NCBI GenBank assembly: GCA_030613145.1
Contig: JAUWMM010000095.1
Coordinates: 1-6,991, forward strand
Length of the DNA: 6,991 nucleotides
Direction of reading: 5' to 3'
DNA from: Desulfobacterales bacterium
Lineage (GTDB): Bacteria > Desulfobacterota > Desulfobacteria > Desulfobacterales > C00003060
In this document: positions 1-5,617 of the stretch, in pieces
How the letters are laid out: each line of letters opens with the position of its first letter
Position numbering within the stretch: the first letter of the stretch is position 1
The notes under the pieces: generated by a model
Seen by the model: only the letters and a program-made list of their open reading frames with translations
Told to the model about the DNA's origin: nothing
Database searches by the model: none
Position numbers and translations under genes: made by a program

Positions 1-748
1 GAAACCCTGCACCGGAGTACCCGTAAGCGAGCACCTCATCGCCTTCTGGTTTGAAGCCCAGGTTTGAATGCGAGAAATCAACCTCTATGGGTCCAAGGTG
101 GGTGTTGAGACCTATGGTATTGTCGTGTGTCTTCCAATCGACATCTCGATCAATTGATGCCCTTTGGAGGCTATTATAATATGCAGAACCGCCAAGAAAC
201 CTTTGCTGCTTGGTTCCTTTTCTGTTGAGCAGCACGCCTTCAGTATACAGATGTAACGGGAAATTTGGTGTTTTTAACCTTAGAAAGTATTTGTTTATGT
301 CTGTCTTGAAACCATATTCATGACCTGCATCCCCTATATCAACGCCCGGCGAAGCGGTTGTAGTATCCAAATCGATCAAGTTAATATTTTCCAGATTGTG
401 ATACAGGCATCTTGAGATCAAACGGGTCAAGACTAAATCCTTATACGCATAGCGGGCTTCACCAAAGTAATCGTTTTTGTTAGATACTTCAGCCTCAAAA
501 GCTATCCTGTGAGGGAACGGAAATGTGTAGATCTTGGCACCGCCCGACAAAGAGTCGTGAAGATATTCATACTCTCCAGCCTGTTTTGAGTCTTCAACAT
601 CAACCAGTGTAAAACCGCCCCAAAGGTCAATTTCCGGCTCTATCTCAGGAAATTGATAAATACCAAGCTCTTCTTCATGCTCCCCGGCAAAACCAATGCA
701 GACAAAGGCAGTAAGCATTACCAGCGTAAATATTATGATCTTTTTCAC
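1..748 (-). CDS. Outer-membrane beta-barrel protein, MtrB/PioB-like partner of the decaheme cytochrome (partial, C-terminus outside window)
   Basis: The first 249 codons are visible; the gene runs off the left edge. It starts with GTG at 748, preceded by GGGAGG at good spacing, and the start overlaps the cytochrome stop as GTGA, which suggests translational coupling. Residues 1-21 (VKKIIIFTLVMLTAFVCIGF) form a Sec signal peptide with likely cleavage near FAGE. The mature part has alternating polar and hydrophobic stretches rich in Tyr, Phe and Gly (for example IDLWGGFTLVDVED, GGAKIYTFPFP, YFGEARYAYKDL), as expected for outer-membrane beta strands joined by charged loops. In known porin-cytochrome conduits (MtrAB, PioAB and relatives) a barrel of this kind sheathes the decaheme protein through the outer membrane. 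The CXXC typical near the N-terminus of MtrB is not seen here, and the only mature cysteine visible is single. The MtrB-like role therefore rests mainly on the neighbour. It could be another porin type. Confidence 0.72.
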   Translation of the reverse strand, partial: MKKIIIFTLVMLTAFVCIGFAGEHEEELGIYQFPEIEPEIDLWGGFTLVDVEDSKQAGEYEYLHDSLSGGAKIYTFPFPHRIAFEAEVSNKNDYFGEARYAYKDLVLTRLISRCLYHNLENINLIDLDTTTASPGVDIGDAGHEYGFKTDINKYFLRLKTPNFPLHLYTEGVLLNRKGTKQQRFLGGSAYYNSLQRASIDRDVDWKTHDNTIGLNTHLGPIEVDFSHSNLGFKPEGDEVLAYGYSGAGF

Positions 749-1764
749 TGAGTAAACCTCCCTATCCCTGAAGCCGATGGATTATCGGTTCCATGAATCT
801 CTGAATGGCAGTCGGTGCACCTTGTAAAGTAGGCACCCTTACTTTCCCTAGAAGAACCTCCCCCCCCAACCGCAGTCACTGTGTGTCCCATATGACACTG
901 AAGACACAGAAACGGATCCTTGGCCTGAAGAAGATTGTTATTCACAGAGCCGTGGGGGTGGTGGCACGTAATACAATCGTCCGTATTATCTGCATGCTCA
1001 TACAAGAAAGGTCCCTCTTTTTCTCTGTGGCACTGGCAACATGTCTGTTTGACCGTGTCCTTTCTGAGTAGCTTTCCTGTAATGCCGCCATGCGGTTCAT
1101 GACAGTCGTTACAAAATATCCTGTGCCCTATAGAATGATGGCTGGGCAGATAAAAGTCGGCCCTTACTTGTTGATGACATTGCGTTAGACACATCTGGTA
1201 CACATCCCCTGGCCTCGTCGTCAGGTCAGCTCCTGTATGCACAGGATGGCAGCAAGAGCATGAGACATCATTCTGTGCATGTTTACCCGCATTCCAATTA
1301 TGAAGGTTGAATAGAGCGTGTGAACTATGGCAATTAAGGCATAAAAGGGATTTGGCCCCCGAAGGCAGGTTGTTGATGTCGAGCAGTGTCTTGTAATTGC
1401 ATTCCGTTTGCTTGCCTTGCCTCCGGTCTTCTTCCACTTTTTCCGGCGTAATTCCCTCGATGGCAAAGCTGCCCGGACCATGGCACGACTCACAATCCAC
1501 AAGTGGCATACCTGATGCTGGAGAAAGCTGCGCGCCCATCGTACTGCCCTCAAACCACGTCCTTATCTTGTCGTGGTAATGGCAAGCCTTGAGGCAATTG
1601 TCCGTTCCTACATAATCGGCATTAATATTTCCGAGCAACATCCTTTCGTATTCCTTCACAGGCAGTATGGGCTTTGCCGTCTTAAGGGATTCACAGCCAA
1701 CAAGAACAGGTGAAAGGCATAAGACTAAAAGACATAAAAGATGAACTGTTTTTCTTAATATCAT
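745..1764 (-). CDS. Decaheme c-type cytochrome lipoprotein, MtrA/DmsE-like, outer-membrane electron conduit
   Basis: This 339-residue protein carries ten haem-binding motifs, at C57, C91, C142, C169, C192, C218, C242, C264, C287 and C316. Eight are CXXCH. Motifs 1 (CLKACH) and 5 (CLTQCH) are CX3CH. Several are followed by the PHG or PVH patterns common in MtrA/DmsE proteins, and extra histidines supply distal ligands. MtrA is about 333 residues with ten haems, so length and haem count fit. Residues 1-23 form a signal peptide ending in a lipobox, LVGC, so Cys24 is probably lipidated and the protein anchored on the periplasmic face of a membrane. I chose ATG 1764 because GGAGG at 1773-1777 lies 8 bases upstream; ATG 1770 and TTG 1782 are too close to it. 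The expected role is a haem wire carrying electrons between the periplasm and the cell exterior inside the downstream barrel protein. The direction of flow cannot be told. A run of eight G in the coding strand lies before the tenth motif. Confidence 0.9.
   Translation of the reverse strand: MILRKTVHLLCLLVLCLSPVLVGCESLKTAKPILPVKEYERMLLGNINADYVGTDNCLKACHYHDKIRTWFEGSTMGAQLSPASGMPLVDCESCHGPGSFAIEGITPEKVEEDRRQGKQTECNYKTLLDINNLPSGAKSLLCLNCHSSHALFNLHNWNAGKHAQNDVSCSCCHPVHTGADLTTRPGDVYQMCLTQCHQQVRADFYLPSHHSIGHRIFCNDCHEPHGGITGKLLRKDTVKQTCCQCHREKEGPFLYEHADNTDDCITCHHPHGSVNNNLLQAKDPFLCLQCHMGHTVTAVGGGGSSRESKGAYFTRCTDCHSEIHGTDNPSASGIGRFTQ
746..762 (-). promoter_or_regulatory. Ribosome binding site and GTGA stop/start overlap before the barrel gene
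   Basis: On the minus strand GGGAGG is followed by about 8 bases and then GTGA, in which GTG (748-746) starts the barrel gene and TGA (747-745) ends the cytochrome gene. The overlap argues for one transcript and coupled translation of the two conduit partners. Confidence 0.7.
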
Positions 1765-1772
1765 TTCCATTG

Positions 1773-1777
1773 CCTCC
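1773..1777 (-). promoter_or_regulatory. Ribosome binding site deciding the cytochrome start
   Basis: GGAGG on the minus strand lies 8 bases before ATG 1764, 2 bases before ATG 1770, and just inside the TTG 1782 reading. This spacing selects ATG 1764, which also gives the most normal signal peptide (MILRKTVHLL). Confidence 0.75.
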
Positions 1778-1792
1778 AACAATTACGATTTG

Positions 1793-2173
1793 TCATTTCC
1801 CTCTCACTTCTTTGATCTTCTTTTTTGCAATATGATCCAAGATGTATTTCAGTACCTTTATATCAAAGGGCTTGGTCATGTAGTAATGTATCCCTTGTTG
1901 TCTGACTTGCAATTCTAACTCCCGTGTGTTGAAACCGGTAATGGTGACAATCGCTATTTCGGGCCACAGCTTTTTGAATCGTGGAATTAATTCGTAACCC
2001 TTACAGTCCGGCAGAAAAATATCGAGCAGCATCAAATCAAACTTCTTTCGCTCAAGTTTTGCCAAGGCGTCTTTGCCAGTAGCCGAAGTTTGAACGTTGT
2101 GCCCCCATTTTACAATGCTCTCCTTAATGGTTTCAGCAACGTGTAAATCATCTTCTACGATTAGAATGTGCAT
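1793..2173 (-). CDS. Single-domain response regulator (CheY-like receiver)
   Basis: Read from ATG 2173 this is a 126-residue receiver with no output domain. It has the acidic pair D8-D9 (LIVEDD), the phospho-acceptor D51 (LMLLDIFLPD), T79 in VTITG and the invariant K101 in MTKP, so all phosphorylation residues are present. An in-frame ATG at 2233 would add 20 residues (MSLANNSSDSEQIRTRNKPF) that look unlike the family. I prefer 2173 because the domain begins there and AAGGA lies upstream (2185-2189, at a rather long spacing of 11), while 2233 has no clear ribosome site. The stop is 28 bases before the cytochrome start, so the gene is probably first in a receiver-cytochrome-barrel operon. It must act through protein contact or a phosphorelay. 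No histidine kinase lies in the window, and the neighbouring sigma-54 activator has no receiver or kinase domain, so the partner is unknown. Confidence 0.88.
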   Translation of the reverse strand: MHILIVEDDLHVAETIKESIVKWGHNVQTSATGKDALAKLERKKFDLMLLDIFLPDCKGYELIPRFKKLWPEIAIVTITGFNTRELELQVRQQGIHYYMTKPFDIKVLKYILDHIAKKKIKEVRGK

Positions 2174-2316
2174 AAATGGCTTGTTCCTTGTCCGGATTTG
2201 CTCGCTGTCGCTACTGTTATTCGCAAGGGACATGCCAAATCGCCGGCGGATAGCTTAACTACCTGAATTGCTGGGAAATGATTGCATGCGCTTCGTGAAG
2301 GGGGTAAGGGTAAATA

Positions 2317-2330
2317 GGCCATGAGTGGCC
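2317..2330. repeat. Palindrome copy 1, GGCCA-N4-TGGCC
   Basis: GGCCATGAGTGGCC. The five-base arms are exact reverse complements around TGAG. It matches the copy at 2390 in all arm positions and is the copy nearer the receiver gene. It overlaps a possible -24/-12 promoter on the minus strand. Confidence 0.6.
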
Positions 2331-2332
2331 CA
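2318..2332 (-). promoter_or_regulatory. Possible sigma-54 (-24/-12) promoter for the receiver-cytochrome-barrel operon
   Basis: The minus strand reads TGGGCCACTCATGGC, with GG and GC separated by exactly ten bases, as in the sigma-54 consensus TGGCAC-N5-TTGC. The most conserved GG and GC are present but several other positions differ, and the match lies inside palindrome copy 1. It would place the transcript start roughly 130 bases before ATG 2173. A chance match in GC-rich palindromic DNA is quite possible. Confidence 0.25.
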
Positions 2333-2389
2333 CCAAAATCTTAGGTAGGAAATGTTAGTTGTTGAAGATACTAAATAAAGTCATTGTTG

Positions 2390-2403
2390 GGCCAAAAGTG
2401 GCC
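2390..2403. repeat. Palindrome copy 2, GGCCA-N4-TGGCC
   Basis: GGCCAAAAGTGGCC, with arms identical to the copy at 2317 and spacer AAAG. It sits 8 bases beyond the activator stop codon, in the position expected of an upstream activator site for the receiver-cytochrome-barrel unit. Confidence 0.6.
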
Positions 2404-2411
2404 GGTTGGGC

Positions 2412-5210
2412 CTAATTTAGCCCAAGCTGCTTCATCTTTCTAAAAAGCGTCCTGCGAGGCAGACCCAATATTGAGGACGCTTTGCTTTTGCTTCCATGGG
2501 TTTGGGTTAACACCTTGACGATTAAATCTTTTTCGACATTTTTCAAAGCGACGCGAAGATTCCAGTCCCCCTGTTCAGACCCTGTATCTATATCTAAAAC
2601 ATTGCTTTTGTCAGCAGGCTGAGCAGTCGGTGGGTCAGCTATGTCAAAGCGTTTCACCGTGAGATAACGTTCCAACACATTTTGTAGCTCCCGAACATTT
2701 CCGGGCCAGTGATGACTGTACAAGGCCGCCATTATTTTCCCGGGAATATTCGCAACTTGATTGCCATCACCGTAAAGCTTTATGAAATGATCTGCCAGCA
2801 AAGATATATCCTCCCTGCGATTCCTTAAAGGAGGTGCCGTGATGGAAATGACGTCTATCCTGTAAAAGAAGTCCTCACGCATCAAGCCCCTCTTTACCAT
2901 ATCCGCGAGATTCCTGTTGGTGGCGGTCACGATACGAACATCGGCGTTTTTGATCTTACCCCCCACGGGCATGTATTCTCGGCTTTCAATTGCTCGAAGC
3001 AATTTGACCTGCATGCTCGGGTTTAGCTCGGCCACTTCATCCAGGAACAATGTACCCCCGGAGGCAAGGTCAAAGAAGCCGTGTTTGTCCATATGAGCCC
3101 CTGTAAAGGCTCCTTTCCGGTGTCCGAAGAACTCGCTTTCAAAAAGCGCTTCAGGAACGGCCCCGCAATTAACGGGCACAAACGCCTTGTCGTGCCGGTC
3201 ACTCATGTCGTGTATGGTCCGGGCAATCAGTTCCTTACCAGTTCCGGATTCTCCGTAAATGACTACGTTGGCATTAGAGCCAGCGGTCCCCAGGATAAGC
3301 CTATAAACTTCCTGCATGGCAGGGCTCTTGCCAACAATATTGCCGAACCTATAACGATCCTTGATCGTGGCTTTGAGTTTTATGTTCTCACTTTCGAGGT
3401 GCTCTCTTTCCACCTCCGTGGCTATCTCATGGAGCTTGGTTTCCGTGATGTCTCTCACAGTAACAAGGACAGCGGACTTGCCCTCCCATTCGATGGTACT
3501 ATGACGCCATTCTGTCCAAATTTCTCGACCATTCCCACAAATACATGGCGCTTGGAAAGATTCCACACGGATACCCCTTTCAAATGCTTCAAATAGCTCC
3601 TTAAAACGCTCCTTGTAATCGTCACGAAACAGAACAATCGGGTCCGTCTCAACCAGCTTGTCCACCGTGTAACCAAGAATCGAGCGAAGGGCATTATTTA
3701 CGAACATGAACTTCCTGTCCTGAAAGATCCCGACCCCGTCAGCCACACTCTCGGTAAGGGTACGGTATCGCTTTTCACTTTCCCGAAGGGCCTCTTGTGC
3801 CCGCATGTGCTCGATGATTTTGCCCAGCCTTTCGGCAACAGCACTGTACAGGCCTCTCTGTTCCTTCAAGAAAAGTCCTTCATCGCTTTCTCGCTTTTCT
3901 CCCAGGCAAAAGACTTCCAAAGAGCCGACTCGCTCGCCATGTACAAGGATGTCTGAGGCTTGCTTCCAAGAGGTTTCTCTGAAGTTTTCCGTTCTGAATT
4001 CTTGACCCTCTGCGATGATTCGTGTGCAAGTGATATCAGGATACTGCGAGGAAGAGGAGATGAGATTAGCTGTCCCCCGAAGTATCTCCTTGAACGAAAT
4101 ACCTTGCTTCTCAACAAGATTGGAAAGGCCATAGAGGCAATTCAGTTGCTTGACCCGCTTGGCAAGATCGTGTGTTCGCATCTGTAGTGCCTTCTCTGTC
4201 CGCTTGTGCTCAGCGATTTCTTCATTGAGTTGCCGTGCATATATGATGGATTGGTTATAAGCAATTTCCGTCCGGCGCGCACTCTCCCGAAGTGCCTTCT
4301 CCGCCCGCTTGCGGTCGGTAATATTGCGACACACCTCTGTCACCATCTTTGGACGACCATCCGTGTGCCATGCAGTCACACTGGCTATACACCAGAAGTT
4401 CATTCGATTCCCATCGGTCCCAATCACTTCCGTTTCATGCTCGTGAACTTTGCCATCTTCAAAACACTTCCTCGCCATACATGGTTCGCAAGGTTTGTCA
4501 TACTGATAGTAGGCACTATAACACTTCTTCCCAACCAGATCCGGCCCAAACAAGTCCTTTGCGACCTCGTTTGCCCATATAATATTATGTTCCTCGTCCG
4601 TCATGCTCATGCGATCTGTCATCGAAGCGATGATCCCTGCCAGTTCCTCCTCGCTCTTCCGAAGCGCCTCTGTTGATTCGCCAATTTCTTTCAAATATTT
4701 TGTCTCGGTTTCAAGCTCGGCCTTCCCCTTCCGGGTTCTAAAAAGAACCACCCCTCCGATACCAAACAGCATCATGACAGTGCCTGCGAGGGCGTTGGTA
4801 GACGGTTTTTTGACGAGGATGCTTTTATAGGCTTTTTCCTGGACCGTTGGGTTCCTTTGTTGTGCTTGTAAAATAACGCTCTTTTCATAGTCCTTGTGGG
4901 ATAAGTAGGCCAGGTACGAAACAGCGATGACAACCACCAGACCGGCTATGGCACTCATTGCTACCTTCGTAAAAAGTTTTTTTATTTTCATATGCTCAAA
5001 AATCCCTTCGGTATAGGCCTTCAGAATATGGGCTTTTTCCGCCACTGCGAATTTTTCTATCAACAGAGGTGTGTCGACATATCTTTCCATGCAAAACCCG
5101 CACCAATTTTCATTCGAGCTCAAGTGGCAAGGTGCCGATTTTATCCAAAATAAGGCCCTCGGTTGGTGTGTTCCAGGTAACCCACACGATCCTTTTCCAT
5201 CCCAGTACAA
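2412..5210 (-). CDS. Membrane-anchored sigma-54-dependent transcriptional activator with PAS and GAF-like sensor domains
   Basis: This is a bacterial enhancer-binding protein, 932 residues from TTG 5210. Residues 1-40 are cysteine rich. Membrane helices lie at about 84-103 and 139-157, with a short, probably periplasmic loop of about 35 residues between them. A PAS domain follows (about 183-300) with a Cys cluster at C230, C241, C244 and C249, then a coiled linker, a GAF-like region (about 355-470) and a second PAS domain (about 476-592). The AAA+ domain (about 622-850) has Walker A GESGTGKE at 653-660, GAFTGA at 700-705, Walker B GGTLFLDE at 718-725 and the family motif WPGNVREL. A Fis-type helix-turn-helix (about 893-930) ends the protein. 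It should use ATP to open sigma-54 promoters in response to a signal sensed by the PAS/GAF part, with no receiver or kinase domain. The likely target is the operon immediately downstream. The start is uncertain: ATG 5090 and ATG 4991 (just before the first helix) are alternatives, none has a good ribosome site, and coding-like sequence continues upstream of 5210. Confidence 0.9.
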   Translation of the reverse strand: MYWDGKGSCGLPGTHQPRALFWIKSAPCHLSSNENWCGFCMERYVDTPLLIEKFAVAEKAHILKAYTEGIFEHMKIKKLFTKVAMSAIAGLVVVIAVSYLAYLSHKDYEKSVILQAQQRNPTVQEKAYKSILVKKPSTNALAGTVMMLFGIGGVVLFRTRKGKAELETETKYLKEIGESTEALRKSEEELAGIIASMTDRMSMTDEEHNIIWANEVAKDLFGPDLVGKKCYSAYYQYDKPCEPCMARKCFEDGKVHEHETEVIGTDGNRMNFWCIASVTAWHTDGRPKMVTEVCRNITDRKRAEKALRESARRTEIAYNQSIIYARQLNEEIAEHKRTEKALQMRTHDLAKRVKQLNCLYGLSNLVEKQGISFKEILRGTANLISSSSQYPDITCTRIIAEGQEFRTENFRETSWKQASDILVHGERVGSLEVFCLGEKRESDEGLFLKEQRGLYSAVAERLGKIIEHMRAQEALRESEKRYRTLTESVADGVGIFQDRKFMFVNNALRSILGYTVDKLVETDPIVLFRDDYKERFKELFEAFERGIRVESFQAPCICGNGREIWTEWRHSTIEWEGKSAVLVTVRDITETKLHEIATEVEREHLESENIKLKATIKDRYRFGNIVGKSPAMQEVYRLILGTAGSNANVVIYGESGTGKELIARTIHDMSDRHDKAFVPVNCGAVPEALFESEFFGHRKGAFTGAHMDKHGFFDLASGGTLFLDEVAELNPSMQVKLLRAIESREYMPVGGKIKNADVRIVTATNRNLADMVKRGLMREDFFYRIDVISITAPPLRNRREDISLLADHFIKLYGDGNQVANIPGKIMAALYSHHWPGNVRELQNVLERYLTVKRFDIADPPTAQPADKSNVLDIDTGSEQGDWNLRVALKNVEKDLIVKVLTQTHGSKSKASSILGLPRRTLFRKMKQLGLN

Positions 5211-5423
5211 ATGTGGACAAGGTGCCAGGTTTTCATCAATACGTAAGTACGGGTTTCCTAATCATGGTTCTTGTCGAATCAGAGGGTATTGCTGACATAG
5301 GTAGGTGAAGGAGGGAAAACGAAGATGCCCTCCTCCTCGATGATGAGCTGATGCTTTATGTCGCGGCCAACCTCGAAGTCCGCCATGCCTCTTATGCTCG
5401 GTACTGTTGAGACGGTGTATTGC

Positions 5424-5452
5424 TTGACATACAGGTCTCATTTCACTATAGT
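5424..5452 (+). promoter_or_regulatory. Sigma-70-type promoter for the FlgT-like gene
   Basis: A perfect -35 box TTGACA (5424-5429) and a near-perfect -10 box TATAGT (5447-5452) are separated by the ideal 17 bases. It faces right, towards the GTG start at 5618. Transcription would begin near 5459, giving a leader of about 160 bases. No alternative promoter of this quality was seen nearer the gene. Confidence 0.65.
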
Positions 5453-5574
5453 TTCTTTATCAAAGAGGGAATTCTATCATCAAGTTAAACGGTGAGTTCG
5501 GGATCAACGACCTTGCGGAAAATCGCTCATTTCTGAATTGGAAACCTACGCTTGTGCCCATTGAGTTTTTACGA

Positions 5575-5595
5575 TTCATGGATGGGCACTAATTA
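5575..5595 (+). repeat. Direct repeat copy 1, flanking the FlgT-like gene
   Basis: This 21-bp stretch matches 6904-6924 at 18 positions, including 12 identical bases ATGGATGGGCAC (5578-5589). It lies in the leader of the FlgT-like gene. Confidence 0.5.
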
Positions 5596-5604
5596 ATAAG
5601 CGCT

Positions 5605-5611
5605 GGGGAGG
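5605..5611 (+). promoter_or_regulatory. Strong ribosome binding site for the FlgT-like gene
   Basis: GGGGAGG lies 6 bases before GTG 5618 and fixes this non-ATG start. Confidence 0.8.
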
Positions 5612-5617
5612 AAAAAC

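Larger units (their letters stand above)
2234..2411. promoter_or_regulatory. Regulatory gap between activator and receiver genes with two GGCCA-N4-TGGCC palindromes
   Basis: There is no gene here. Two 14-bp palindromes, at 2317-2330 (spacer ATGA, then G before TGGCC read as ATGAG-TGGCC) and 2390-2403 (GGCCAAAAGTGGCC), share perfect GGCCA/TGGCC arms. Their starts are 73 bp apart, about seven helical turns. TTGGGCC is also repeated directly at 2387-2393 and 2406-2412. Paired palindromes in helical phase upstream of an operon, next to a sigma-54 activator gene, are what enhancer sites of such an activator would look like. The distal copy could also form a short hairpin just after the activator stop codon, but no T-run follows it, so a terminator is less likely. 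Confidence 0.5.
5211..5617. other. Gene-poor stretch between divergent genes, with coding-like remnants and a promoter
   Basis: No complete gene is convincing over these 407 bases. On the minus strand an open frame from about 5435 to 5279 reads like protein; its first ATG (5386) would give 35 residues (MADFEVGRDIKHQLIIEEEG and on, ending YVSNTL), but no proper ribosome site precedes it. On the plus strand 5452-5592 is open for 46 codons with no usable start near its 5' end and finishes FLRFMDGH. These may be remnants of decayed genes or chance. AGGAGGG (5309-5315) and CCCTCCT (5328-5334) form a 7-bp inverted repeat with a 12-base loop and no T-run. The rightward promoter at 5424-5452 is described separately. 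Minus-strand sequence just above 5210 may belong to the activator gene. Confidence 0.5.

Noticed and set aside
2390..2412. Hairpin after the activator stop codon read as a rho-independent terminator
   Set aside because: The stem is only five base pairs and no T-run follows on the minus strand. The sequence repeats at 2317, which fits a binding site better.
3081..3596. Open frame of 171 codons on the plus strand
   Set aside because: It is opposite the AAA+ and second PAS regions of the activator and is explained as a shadow of that gene.
4206..4676. Open frame of 156 codons on the plus strand
   Set aside because: It is antisense to the first PAS domain of the sigma-54 activator, whose frame carries clear domains. 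The plus-strand translation has no recognisable pattern.
2412..5210. Activator read as a hybrid sensor histidine kinase
   Set aside because: No H-box or kinase ATPase motifs are present. The catalytic domain is an AAA+ with GAFTGA and a Fis-type DNA-binding end.
5120..5235. GGCACCTTG repeated on the minus strand, resembling the -24 part of sigma-54 promoters
   Set aside because: Neither copy has GC at the required ten-base spacing. The repeat is better explained by two Ala-Pro-Cys codon runs in the possible activator N-terminus.
5309..5334. AGGAGGG/CCCTCCT inverted repeat, with a good ribosome site before ATG 5325
   Set aside because: The reading frame from that ATG stops after eight codons, and there is no T-run to make the hairpin a terminator. 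It is probably chance.
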